Below are positions 1-7,854 of a DNA stretch of 32,242 nucleotides, in pieces (position 1 is the stretch's first letter; every line of letters begins with the position of its first letter). The position numbers were made by a program, and so were the translations under genes. The stretch is from CAYHZG01 sp964361105. GTDB taxonomy: Bacteria; Patescibacteriota; Minisyncoccia; 2-02-FULL-40-12. The notes under the pieces were generated by a model. The model saw nothing but the letters and a program-made list of their open reading frames with translations. It searched no databases and was not told the origin of the DNA. The DNA lies in contig CAYHZG010000004.1 of assembly GCA_964361105.1 (NCBI GenBank), positions 1 through 32,242 of the forward strand, given 5' to 3'.

Positions 1-895
1 AAAATAAAATCTCTTTGTTTATTCTGATGGTTTTCAACCGATGCAAAACTCCTATTAAAAGCAAAACCACCAATGATAAAGCAACACTTTTAATTTCAGA
101 TGGCGAACGAGAAAAAACTAACTGAAGACGGGTTAGGGTTTCTTGATATTCAGGAAGCTGGCTGGCTAAAAAAGTAAGGTAGAAATAAATGGAGCCAATG
201 ATTAAACCACCAATTAAAATTTTCAAGAATTGCTTTGATAATGGTTGGTCTCTGAAAAAAAAGATAAAAGCTAAAATTGCTAAAAATACCAAATAAAAAG
301 TCCAGTAAAAAGGATAAATATAAAACAAGAGACTGAAGTTTAAAATATTTAACGGCAAAATCAATTTTCTATGATCACCTTTTATCAATAACCAAAGCAG
401 AATAAACTGAATAAGCCAAAATAAAAAAACGAACTGGGGAATGACTGGCCGAGTAAATTTAAAAAGATAAATACCAAAAAATAAAAAAACGGCAAAAACA
501 TTAGCCCAAAAGCGAGACGGATAAATCAGATAAAAAATGATATAAGTGAGAACAAAGGCAATGGCCGGGAGAATAAAACTGTATAGTATCCTTCCCTGAA
601 CAATCGAAAGATTTAAAAGTTTAAGAGGTTGGGCCAAAAGAAATTCTGGCAAAAAAAGATGTTGCGGCAATTGATTTTTATGTTCCCATAAATAAGCATT
701 GCCTAAAGTTGGATGGCCATCTATAACATCTTTGATTCTAGCCAGATAAAATAATTCATCGTCTATAACCTGGTTTAGTACTCCCTTATACTCGTCGCTG
801 AGTTTTATTTGAAAATAAAAAAACGGTAGGACTATTAAAAATCCGAGAATTAAAGCGATAATTACTGTTGGCCAATGTCTTTTAAGCGTACTCAT
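1..895 (-). CDS. Multi-TM membrane protein, possible GT-C glycosyltransferase (3' part missing)
   Basis: An open frame runs from an ATG at 895 to the window edge with no stop, about 298 codons, so the C-terminus lies outside. I see about eight hydrophobic segments, starting with one at residues 8-28. After it comes an acidic, aromatic extracytoplasmic-looking stretch (residues 33-75) with DDELFYLARIKDV and GHPTLGNAY. This layout, an acidic pair in the first loop followed by many TM helices, fits lipid-linked-sugar-dependent GT-C enzymes, but I cannot name a family. It lies 18 bp downstream of the Dpm1-like gene on the same strand, so it is probably cotranscribed and could use the polyprenyl-phosphate sugar made there. 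The start is preceded by a weak purine run (GAAGAG). The membrane-protein call is firm; the enzymatic role is a guess. Confidence 0.7.
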   Translation of the reverse strand, partial: MSTLKRHWPTVIIALILGFLIVLPFFYFQIKLSDEYKGVLNQVIDDELFYLARIKDVIDGHPTLGNAYLWEHKNQLPQHLFLPEFLLAQPLKLLNLSIVQGRILYSFILPAIAFVLTYIIFYLIYPSRFWANVFAVFLFFGIYLFKFTRPVIPQFVFLFWLIQFILLWLLIKGDHRKLILPLNILNFSLLFYIYPFYWTFYLVFLAILAFIFFFRDQPLSKQFLKILIGGLIIGSIYFYLTFLASQLPEYQETLTRLQLVFSRSPSEIKSVALSLVVLLLIGVLHRLKTIRINKEILF

Positions 896-913
896 CTCTT
901 CGGTTATTACTTT

Positions 914-1618
914 TTACTTTTTACTTAATTTCAGTTTCCATGGAAGAAGAACTGCTTCCCAAATATTTTTGAAAGACATCTTAGATTGGCCCTCTCTTCT
1001 TTCGTTAAAAACAATGGGGTGCTCTCTAATTTTAAACCCTGATTTAAATATCTGATATTTTAACTCAATTAAAAAAGCATACCCTTCAGACCGGACCGAA
1101 TTCAAATTAAAATTTTCTAATACCTCTTTTTTAAAATATATAAAACCAGTGGTCATATCATTAATCGGCACTCCAAGAATTGTTTTAACATAAAAATTGG
1201 CAAATCTGCTTAGTAATCGGCGCCGCCAATTCCAGTTTTCAATTTTTCCACCTCTAACATAACGGGAGCCGATAATTACGTCGCATTCGGATAATTTATC
1301 AGCCATTTTAAGAATTTCTTTGGGATCATGAGAAAAATCAGCATCCATCGTTACTATTTTTTCATATTGTTCGTCATTAATTACTTTTCTGAAGCCATCA
1401 ATATAGGACCTGCCAAAACCTCTGTCGCCTATTCGGGTACAGAGATCTAATTTGGGAAATTTAGTTCTTAGTTCTTCGATAATACCACTTGTTCCATCAG
1501 GTGAATTATCATCAACAACTAATATGGAAATGTCTGGCAGTAAAGACAAAATTTCTTCCACTAAAAATTTAATATTCTCTTTTTCGTTATACGTAGGAAT
1601 AATAACAATTGTTTTCAT
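914..1618 (-). CDS. Dpm1-like polyprenyl-phosphate mannosyltransferase (GT2)
   Basis: This GT2 enzyme probably moves mannose from GDP-mannose to polyprenyl phosphate at the inner membrane face, giving the donor for GT-C enzymes. With the ATG at 1618 it has 234 residues, beginning MKTIVIIPTYNEKEN. Family landmarks are DDNSPDGT (36-43), the metal-binding DADFSHDP (92-99), GSRYVRGG (117-124) and DMTTGF (154-159). It has no C-terminal membrane or GtrA domain, so it is the short soluble type. The frame stays open upstream to 1657, but that adds 13 residues inside the preceding gene. The 1618 start gives a 4-bp ATGA overlap and begins right at the conserved strand. Mannose specificity is inferred from the family; glucose is possible. 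Confidence 0.85.
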   Translation of the reverse strand: MKTIVIIPTYNEKENIKFLVEEILSLLPDISILVVDDNSPDGTSGIIEELRTKFPKLDLCTRIGDRGFGRSYIDGFRKVINDEQYEKIVTMDADFSHDPKEILKMADKLSECDVIIGSRYVRGGKIENWNWRRRLLSRFANFYVKTILGVPINDMTTGFIYFKKEVLENFNLNSVRSEGYAFLIELKYQIFKSGFKIREHPIVFNERREGQSKMSFKNIWEAVLLPWKLKLSKK

Positions 1619-2736
1619 TTTATAAATTCTAAAATTTTTTCGGCTCTTTTTTGCCAAGTATAATTTTGAACTTTCTCAAACACTCTGGCACTTAGAGCCT
1701 GGGCTAAATTTTCACTTTCAATAATTTTTTCAATGCCTTTAGCCAAATGGTTGGCGTTTCCTGGTTCAAAAAAGACAGCGCTCTTTTCATCCAAAACATC
1801 TCTGATTGAAGGCAAGTCAGAAGCAATAATCGGCCTTCGGGATGCCATGTACTCAAAAAGTTTCAAGGGTGAGGTATATAATTCTGATATTTTTTCTTCT
1901 TTTTCATTTGGCAAGACCAAAACATCAGCGGCTTTCAAAAATAAAGGAATGTCTCGATAAGGCCTGTGGCCTAAAAACAAGATATTTTCTAAACTATGGC
2001 CCTTCTTAAATTTCTCAACATCACTAACCATTCCTCCAACAAAAATAAAAAGAACATCTTTAAGAAGTTCTGCCGCCTCTACTAAAGTATCAACCCCTTT
2101 CCATTTGAACAAATGGCCGGTATAGATAACTATTTTCTTATTAAGGGGCAGGTTAAGCTTATTCCTGGCTTCGGTTTTAGATATATCAATATCAAATTTT
2201 GCCAAATCAACTCCGTCAAAAGCAACCAAGAGATTTTTGGAATCAAAGCCATTTTTTTCAAGTTCATTTTTAATACCATTAGAAATAGCAATTACTTTTA
2301 TTTTTTTATTTTTGAGCCGTTTATAAAAAAAAACTCTTTTTTTTGAAAAGTTATGTATCTCAAAAACAAGATTTTTATGAAAAAAACTCAAAAAATACAA
2401 AGGCAACTCGTCGCGGGAGTAAATAATGTCGGCCTTTTTAATCAAGGCGTAAATCGCTAATATTGCGGCTGAAATAAAATATTTTATTTGAAAAGCAATC
2501 CTGTCCAGTCTGCCCGGCAAATAGAAATCAGGAGAAAAAATCTTTTTGAACCGGAAGTTGCGTTTAACATTGTAGTACTCGAAAAAATCATCTTTTATTT
2601 TACTGATTCGATAAGGCGCGACTAAAACCGTTTCATAATCCAGATCGGCAAACGATTCGCACATTTTGGAAATCTGGATTCCGTAAGCCTTTTCGGTCGG
2701 CAGCCGATGATTGGCGATATATAAAATTTTTTTCAC
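1615..2736 (-). CDS. GT4 family glycosyltransferase
   Basis: This is a GT-B fold retaining glycosyltransferase of 373 residues, expected to be cytoplasmic and to add a sugar to a lipid-linked or nucleotide-activated glycan. The N-terminal half has the acceptor-side signature around YGIQISKMCESFADL. The C-terminal half has the donor-domain motif IYTGHLFKWKGVDTLVEA, a loop rich in acidic residues and LKLFEYMASRRPIIASDLPS, where E of FEYMAS is the usual nucleotide-sugar-binding glutamate. The start is GTG at 2736, giving a GTGA overlap with the upstream kinase gene, and the stop overlaps the ATG of the Dpm1-like gene, so the three are translationally coupled. Sugar and linkage cannot be read from the sequence. 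Confidence 0.85.
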   Translation of the reverse strand: MKKILYIANHRLPTEKAYGIQISKMCESFADLDYETVLVAPYRISKIKDDFFEYYNVKRNFRFKKIFSPDFYLPGRLDRIAFQIKYFISAAILAIYALIKKADIIYSRDELPLYFLSFFHKNLVFEIHNFSKKRVFFYKRLKNKKIKVIAISNGIKNELEKNGFDSKNLLVAFDGVDLAKFDIDISKTEARNKLNLPLNKKIVIYTGHLFKWKGVDTLVEAAELLKDVLFIFVGGMVSDVEKFKKGHSLENILFLGHRPYRDIPLFLKAADVLVLPNEKEEKISELYTSPLKLFEYMASRRPIIASDLPSIRDVLDEKSAVFFEPGNANHLAKGIEKIIESENLAQALSARVFEKVQNYTWQKRAEKILEFIK

Positions 2737-3698
2737 TTTGATAAATCTTCTTTCAACTCGTTGATTGAAACTGTTGCTGTTCCCCTTTTAGTTACCACTA
2801 TGCCGGCGGCATGATTGGCAATATAAGCGGCATCTTTAAGTGGCGCTCCGACCGCTAAAGAAAGGGCTAATCCAGCCATCACCGTATCGCCGGCGCCAAC
2901 CGGATCAAAAACTTTCCGTTCCTTTGCTTTTAGATTAATTTTTTTATTTTTCTCAAAAAGCATCATACCCTCCCCGCCTTCAGTAATCAATACGTTTGAA
3001 TTCAACATTTTCTGAATGGCTTTCCCCGCTCTATCTAAATCGCTTACTCCGGCTATTTCCAACGCCTCTTTCATATTTGGAGTAAGTAAATAGACCTTCC
3101 TGTAATAACCGACATTGCCGGGTTTGGTATCAACGATAACCTTTTTCCTTTTTAATTTTGAAGTCTCAATAATAAATCGAGCGATTTCTGGAGTAATAGT
3201 CCCTTTAGCGTAATCCGAGACTACAACCAAATCATAATCGCCTATTTTATCGCTGATTCTTTTTATCACTTTATTCTCAATGCCTTTAGACAAAGAGGCT
3301 GCATTTTTTTCCTTATCAATTCTAACTATATGCTGGGGCAAAGAACCATGGCCAATAACTCTTGTTTTAGAAGGAGTAGTGTAAGAATGGGCTATAAAAG
3401 TATCATCGATATCAATATTTTGTTTTTTCAAAAGATCCAATAAAAGTTGACCGCTCCCATCGCTCCCGACAATTCCGAATAAAGAAACCTGCCCGCCCAG
3501 AGCTTTTATGTTGGAAGCAACATTGGCGGCTCCACCAAGAACATTAATTTCTTCGACAATAGACAAAACTGGGATCGGGGCTTCCGGCGACAGCCGACTG
3601 ACATCACCGAACCAGAATTTATCCAAAATCAAATCGCCGATAACGGCGATATTGGCTTTCGGAAAGGAGTCTAAATAAGACAATAAATAACTTTTCAT
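2733..3698 (-). CDS. RfaE1/HldE-type heptose-7-phosphate kinase (PfkB family)
   Basis: This ribokinase/PfkB-fold protein (321 residues) resembles the kinase half of HldE, which phosphorylates D-glycero-beta-D-manno-heptose 7-phosphate at C1 on the way to ADP-heptose. I see the family start AVIGDLILDKFWFG (18-31), a SPEAPIPV segment (37-44), GGAANVASN (55-63), LTPNMKEA (205-212) and the catalytic DPVGAGDTVMAG (265-276, base Asp271). The nucleotidyltransferase half of HldE is absent, so this is the stand-alone kinase form. It leads a minus-strand operon with a recognisable promoter (3730-3758) and overlaps the next gene by 4 bp. No isomerase, phosphatase or epimerase of the pathway is in the window. 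Another sugar phosphate as substrate cannot be excluded. Confidence 0.8.
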   Translation of the reverse strand: MKSYLLSYLDSFPKANIAVIGDLILDKFWFGDVSRLSPEAPIPVLSIVEEINVLGGAANVASNIKALGGQVSLFGIVGSDGSGQLLLDLLKKQNIDIDDTFIAHSYTTPSKTRVIGHGSLPQHIVRIDKEKNAASLSKGIENKVIKRISDKIGDYDLVVVSDYAKGTITPEIARFIIETSKLKRKKVIVDTKPGNVGYYRKVYLLTPNMKEALEIAGVSDLDRAGKAIQKMLNSNVLITEGGEGMMLFEKNKKINLKAKERKVFDPVGAGDTVMAGLALSLAVGAPLKDAAYIANHAAGIVVTKRGTATVSINELKEDLSK

Positions 3699-3716
3699 TT
3701 CAAGCTGGCTTTAAAT

Positions 3717-3733
3717 TTATTACTATGTAATAA
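3717..3733. promoter_or_regulatory. Dyad symmetry (operator candidate) over the -10 region
   Basis: TTATTAC, a 3-bp spacer (TAT) and GTAATAA form a perfect 7-3-7 inverted repeat. It covers the predicted -10 hexamer and start site of the minus-strand promoter and lies between two divergent glycan gene sets. A repressor bound here would block that promoter. No regulator gene is nearby, and in A/T-rich DNA such a dyad could arise by chance. Confidence 0.4.
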
Positions 3734-3758
3734 TATAGCCCACTAAACCAAAGGTCAA
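3730..3758 (-). promoter_or_regulatory. Sigma70-like promoter of the heptose kinase operon
   Basis: On the minus strand TTGACC (3758-3753) is followed after exactly 17 bp by TATTAT (3735-3730). Transcription would start near 3722, about 24 nt before the ATG at 3698. It sits in the 74-bp gap between divergent genes. A clear promoter for the plus-strand fucosyltransferase was not found in the same gap. Confidence 0.55.
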
Positions 3759-3772
3759 TTCAAAATTCGCCA

Positions 3773-4576
3773 ATGATTACTTTCAGAAAGTTAGGAAAAT
3801 TCGGCAGATTCGGCAACCAAATGTTTCAATATGCCGGCGCCCGCCTATACGCCGACCTTAATGGCTTTAAATGGGCATTCCCTAATTGGATTGGCAATAA
3901 TATTTTCCAGCTTAAATATTCACCGCTAAGATTTAAAGACTGCTTCCTGCCAACCGTTCAGCTTGCTGACCTAAGCCACACCAGCTGGCCGGAACGGCTT
4001 CTTGCTCCTTTTGGCTTATGGCGCCGATTGAGTATTAACGAACTGTATAAAAACCAAAAAGACAATATTAATATCTATGGCTACCTTCAGGATCCAATAA
4101 TCCTTGAGCTATTAAAAATCCATAAACAAAAAGTTCTCAATTGGTTCAGATTTAAACCGGAAATTGACGAACTATTAAGGCAGGAGACCGAAAAGTACCG
4201 TCCTTGGATTGGAATCCATATCAGGCGCGGTGATTTTATTAAGCGCGGATTAGCCCTCCCCGTCGTTAAGTATATTGAACTGCTGAAAAATATAAAAAAT
4301 GCTAAAAAATTATATATCTCAATAGATGACAAAAGCATAATTTCAGATTTTAAAGATTTCGAATTGATAAATCTTAAAAATCCCCTGCCAGATATTCCTG
4401 ATTTCGTATTTGACTTCTGGATGCTCAAAAATTCCGAAACCATTCTTGGCTGCGGCTCAACTTTTTCCTGGTGGGCGGCTTATCTTAATAAAGGAGGAGG
4501 AGGATATTACAGCCCCCCATTGACTCATCTGTGGCCTGTAAACTATAATCCTAAACTGGAAAAAATTGAAATATGA
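3773..4576 (+). CDS. Alpha-1,2-fucosyltransferase-like enzyme (GT11)
   Basis: This is a 267-residue GT11 enzyme, which uses GDP-fucose to fucosylate galactose-type residues. It opens with the family signature GRFGNQMFQYAGARLYA (11-27), has the donor-binding HIRRGD (149-154), a GYLQDP segment (103-108) where GT11 enzymes have GYFQ-like sequence, and the C-terminal GCGSTFSWWAAYLN (226-239) with WP near the end. Length is normal for the family. The start at 3773 begins directly with the conserved N-terminal strand and has no Shine-Dalgarno. It heads a three-gene plus-strand island within an otherwise minus-strand glycan locus, and its stop overlaps the FkbM start (ATGA). Acceptor and linkage are inferred from the family only. 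Confidence 0.87.
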   Translation: MITFRKLGKFGRFGNQMFQYAGARLYADLNGFKWAFPNWIGNNIFQLKYSPLRFKDCFLPTVQLADLSHTSWPERLLAPFGLWRRLSINELYKNQKDNINIYGYLQDPIILELLKIHKQKVLNWFRFKPEIDELLRQETEKYRPWIGIHIRRGDFIKRGLALPVVKYIELLKNIKNAKKLYISIDDKSIISDFKDFELINLKNPLPDIPDFVFDFWMLKNSETILGCGSTFSWWAAYLNKGGGGYYSPPLTHLWPVNYNPKLEKIEI

Positions 4577-5373
4577 AATCTATAAAAAACATTATTCGCC
4601 ATTTTCTTTACGGCAGGAAATGGAATCAAAAAATATTTAGAAACTTGCATCGAATAGCATTGCAAGGAATGAATTACGGCACCGATCCAAAAATTAATGA
4701 AAGCGGGGAACTTTATCTTTTAAATCAGTTATGCAAGGAATCAAAAAATAACCAATGGATAATTTTTGATGTAGGCGCCAATACTGGTGATTACACAAAA
4801 ACACTTTTAAAAATATTTGGGAAATCGGCCTTAGTTTATTCCTTCGAACCATCCCCTTCGGCCTTTGAGAAATTATATGAATCAGTAAAAAATATAGGGG
4901 CTATGTTATACAATTTTGGATTTAGTAGTGAAAAAAAACGCTCCTCCCTTTACTCAAATGAAAAAGGGGGAGGCCTTGGTTCATTGTATAAACGACAATT
5001 AGACCATAAATCAATCAAAATGAACCAAGTTGAAAATGTCCAATTGGAAACTTTAGACAATTTCTGCAGAGTTAACGGGATTAAAACTATCAACTTTCTT
5101 AAACTTGATACCGAGGGCCATGAATTATACGCACTTAGGGGTGCTCAAAATATGCTAAAAGAAAAGAAAATAGAACGTATCCAGTTTGAATTTGGAGGAT
5201 GTAATATTGATTCCAGAACTTTTTTTCAAGATTTCTGGTACCTTCTAAAAAATGACTACAATTTATACCGCATCCTAAAAAGTGGAATATATCCTATAAA
5301 AAAATATGATGAAAGAGATGAAATTTTTACAGCTACAAACTATTTGGCGGTTTTAAAAGAATTCGATAAATAA
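4573..5373 (+). CDS. FkbM family SAM-dependent methyltransferase
   Basis: A 266-residue Rossmann methyltransferase of the FkbM type, which commonly O-methylates sugars in surface glycans and glycolipids. SAM motif I is FDVGANTGDYT (65-75), the acidic end of strand 2 is FEPSP (91-95), and the FkbM-specific LKLDTEGHELYALRGA lies at 176-191. The roughly 60-residue N-terminal extension is basic and has no membrane helix. It overlaps the fucosyltransferase by 4 bp and ends 7 bp before the next gene, so it probably caps or modifies the same glycan, perhaps on the fucose. The family call is firm, the substrate is unknown. By eye it is more A/T-rich than the fucosyltransferase. Confidence 0.87.
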   Translation: MKSIKNIIRHFLYGRKWNQKIFRNLHRIALQGMNYGTDPKINESGELYLLNQLCKESKNNQWIIFDVGANTGDYTKTLLKIFGKSALVYSFEPSPSAFEKLYESVKNIGAMLYNFGFSSEKKRSSLYSNEKGGGLGSLYKRQLDHKSIKMNQVENVQLETLDNFCRVNGIKTINFLKLDTEGHELYALRGAQNMLKEKKIERIQFEFGGCNIDSRTFFQDFWYLLKNDYNLYRILKSGIYPIKKYDERDEIFTATNYLAVLKEFDK

Positions 5374-5380
5374 TTTATAA

Positions 5381-6163
5381 ATGAAATGGTTGATTTATAA
5401 TTTTTTAAGGAAAACTTATAGAGTAATTTTTAGAAATAAACTCATAACTCCCCTAATTGAACTAAAATTGCTGAATTTCCCAAGATACTTCGGTTTTTTT
5501 ATAAGCTATATCCGATATCGCCTGAAATCAAAAGACAATAAACCAAAATTTAAAAACATCTACCCCCAGCTTGAAGATAAAACAAAAGACACCCGTCCTA
5601 ACCCCCACTATTTTTATCAAGCCGTCTGGACGGCCGGAAAAATTATTAAAACCAAACCAAAAGAACATATAGATACAGGTTCGCAGGTCGATTTAATAGG
5701 TTTTTTAACTAACATCACTAAAGTTAAATTTGTTGATTTAAGGCCGCTGGCTCTGGGCTTATCAAATTTAGAAATAGTCAAAGGCGATATTACTTGCCTT
5801 CCTTTTCCAAACGGATCAATCAAATCTTTATCTTGCTTGCATGTCGCCGAACATATCGGCCTCGGCCGCTACGGCGACGAGTTGGACCCTAGAGGAACAG
5901 AAAAAGCCTGCCAAGAGTTAGTCAGAGTTCTTGCTCAAAAAGGAAATCTTTACTTTTCCCTGCCAATCGGCCACGAAAGAACTGAATTCAATGCCCATCG
6001 AGTCCATCGACCTCAAACAATAATAGATTACTTCAATGGTCTTAAACTAATTGAATTTTCAGTTGTCAGCGATGCCGGCCAACTCATTTTAAACGCCAAC
6101 CCAAATGATTTTGAAAAAAGCCGCTTTAGTTGCGGTTTATTCCACTTTCAAAAAATCAATTAG
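5381..6163 (+). CDS. DUF268 domain protein, methyltransferase-like
   Basis: This 260-residue protein belongs to the DUF268 group, seen mainly in glycan clusters. The decisive stretch is LHVAEHIGLGRYGDELDP (153-170). It is preceded by a degenerate Rossmann core, with HIDTGSQVDLIGFL (96-109) at the place of SAM motif I and VKGDITCLPFPNGSIKSL (133-150) at the place of motif III, so it may be a diverged methyltransferase. Residues 1-75 are basic and hydrophobic and may touch the membrane. There is no visible Shine-Dalgarno. It is the last gene of the plus-strand island and its 3' end overlaps a convergent gene by 8 bp without any terminator. Its function is not known. Confidence 0.75.
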   Translation: MKWLIYNFLRKTYRVIFRNKLITPLIELKLLNFPRYFGFFISYIRYRLKSKDNKPKFKNIYPQLEDKTKDTRPNPHYFYQAVWTAGKIIKTKPKEHIDTGSQVDLIGFLTNITKVKFVDLRPLALGLSNLEIVKGDITCLPFPNGSIKSLSCLHVAEHIGLGRYGDELDPRGTEKACQELVRVLAQKGNLYFSLPIGHERTEFNAHRVHRPQTIIDYFNGLKLIEFSVVSDAGQLILNANPNDFEKSRFSCGLFHFQKIN

Positions 6164-6902
6164 CTCTTTTCACCGCGATAATAAAAGTATCAGAAAAATT
6201 TCTAAGAACGGGGAAATTTTTCAGTCTCTTATCAAGTTTTCTAAATTCAACCACTTCAAGACCGGCCTCTCTTATATTTTTTCTAATTGATCTTTCGGTC
6301 GTAAAATACTGAAAAATCTCTTTTTGAACATCGACTAACCCCAGCCATTTTCTGATTAAAAACTTAATCGGAAACAAATTGGCGCTAAATTGATTTGTCG
6401 CCGTAAAAACAAAAACTGATTCAGGTTTCATAATTTTAGCTATGTTAGTTAAAGCTTTTTTTGTTTCTTTAAGGTAACGAAAAACTTCCAGACTTAATAT
6501 TTTGTCAAAATAGTCTTCGGGAATTTCTAAATCTAAAATATCATTCTCTAAAAGAATGGCATCTGTTTCTTTTTCTGTTTCTTTTGCCCTTTTAAAATCT
6601 TCAACTATAATTACTTTCTGGTCCCTTAATACGGAGTCCTGGGCCCGTTTCAACATTTCCAAAGAAACATCAACCCCATAAACCGGCTTGGTATATTTAA
6701 GAAGTTCTTTAAGGACCAAACCGGTTCCACAGCCTATCTCAACTACTTTATCATGAGGCCTAATATCGGCCATTTCGATAACTGAACGGATTAACTTAAG
6801 GCGGAATTGATTAGTCAGGTTTTCGGAATCTGAATCTATTTTCTTCCACTTCTCAACATAATCTTTACTGGTGCGATTGTAATATTCTTTGGCGTCAGCC
6901 AT
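6156..6902 (-). CDS. Class I SAM-dependent methyltransferase
   Basis: A 248-residue soluble methyltransferase (ATG at 6902). Motif I is VVEIGCGTG (53-61), followed by VYGVDVSLEMLKRA with the ribose-binding Asp. DAILLENDILDLEIP and YFDKILSLEVFRYL correspond to the later core motifs. The open frame continues to a GTG at 6920, but the ATG at 6902 gives an 8-bp overlap with the upstream deacetylase gene and begins as related enzymes do (MADAKEYYNRTSKDY). Its last 8 bp overlap the convergent DUF268 gene. The neighbourhood suggests methylation of a sugar or lipid intermediate; menaquinone-type or protein substrates are not excluded. Confidence 0.8.
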   Translation of the reverse strand: MADAKEYYNRTSKDYVEKWKKIDSDSENLTNQFRLKLIRSVIEMADIRPHDKVVEIGCGTGLVLKELLKYTKPVYGVDVSLEMLKRAQDSVLRDQKVIIVEDFKRAKETEKETDAILLENDILDLEIPEDYFDKILSLEVFRYLKETKKALTNIAKIMKPESVFVFTATNQFSANLFPIKFLIRKWLGLVDVQKEIFQYFTTERSIRKNIREAGLEVVEFRKLDKRLKNFPVLRNFSDTFIIAVKRAN

Positions 6903-7845
6903 GATTGTAAATAATATCACGCATTGTCTTAATTTCTAACCCAATTCGGCGTCTTTGATCAGCCGCCTTAAAAATCGGTTCTAAAAACGACCGAGCTTGT
7001 TTAGGATTGTCAAACTCGTATCCATGAAACCAGATATTGACCAAGTTTTTATTTCTAATCGCCAAATCAAGTAAATCAATGATTTCTTTGGAACTTTGAG
7101 CAGTCGGTGAAATCCATAATCCCAATGGAAACTGCCAAAGACCGAGCTCGTCTTTCTGAATTTTCATATTTTTATCGGAACGGTAAATTTTGAAACCTGA
7201 CTCTTTCAAATAATTCAGAAAGGTCGGCTTATTTTTAGGAAAGACAAAAGTAGTCAGGTTCGGCTCAAATTTTTTCAAAGCCCTGACCGATTCGTTCACT
7301 TCGTATTGAACTACTTCTTTTGTTGTCGCATCGTCGCCAAAATTAATATGGGTGAAACTATGGCTTGCAATTTCATGCTTAATCCGGCTCTTAGTTATAT
7401 TTTGGATTATATCGCTGGCGAAATAAAGATCTCTATCCGATAATCCGTTTTTAGAATCAATATCAAACCAATCTTCTTTAAGCCAATAGGGGCGGAATGG
7501 CGGCGGTGATCTATGCTCTTTGCAATCAGATAAAGCTAAATGTCCAACAACAGCAAAAGTAATCGGGATATCATAATGATCAGCCAAATCCAAAATAATC
7601 GGGATAGCCTCTTTTGCTTTTTGGCCGCGATCTATTGATTCTTTATTAGAAGTAAAACCATCTTTTCGCCTTGCTCTTGACCAGGCCAGTTCAAAATCAA
7701 CAGCCAAATTGAATAACGGCTTACTGTAATTATTCACTTGAGAACCGATAAAACGCTCATAATTAACCAGTTCTCGACTTTTTAAGGTACCTGTTCCAAT
7801 TAAGCGTTTCAAACGTCTTATACTTAATGGAATTTTCATGCTCAT
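6895..7845 (-). CDS. Polysaccharide deacetylase family protein (NodB-like)
   Basis: This 316-residue protein shows the NodB homology fold of metal-dependent deacetylases that remove N- or O-acetyl groups from glycans. The first catalytic motif appears as AVDFELAW (48-55), with one Asp followed by Phe-Glu instead of the classic Asp-Asp. The zinc-binding motif is SHSFTHINFG (161-170, His162 and His166). A late histidine motif is IWFHGYEFDN (271-280). No signal peptide or membrane helix is visible, so it probably works in the cytoplasm on a lipid- or nucleotide-linked precursor. An alternative ATG lies two codons in, at 7839. The DFE variant occurs in some family members, and activity is uncertain. 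Confidence 0.8.
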   Translation of the reverse strand: MSMKIPLSIRRLKRLIGTGTLKSRELVNYERFIGSQVNNYSKPLFNLAVDFELAWSRARRKDGFTSNKESIDRGQKAKEAIPIILDLADHYDIPITFAVVGHLALSDCKEHRSPPPFRPYWLKEDWFDIDSKNGLSDRDLYFASDIIQNITKSRIKHEIASHSFTHINFGDDATTKEVVQYEVNESVRALKKFEPNLTTFVFPKNKPTFLNYLKESGFKIYRSDKNMKIQKDELGLWQFPLGLWISPTAQSSKEIIDLLDLAIRNKNLVNIWFHGYEFDNPKQARSFLEPIFKAADQRRRIGLEIKTMRDIIYNHG

Positions 7846-7854
7846 GAATATAAT

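Noticed and set aside
6105..6312. Short plus-strand frames after the DUF268 gene
   Set aside because: They overlap the well-supported methyltransferase on the other strand and show no domain.
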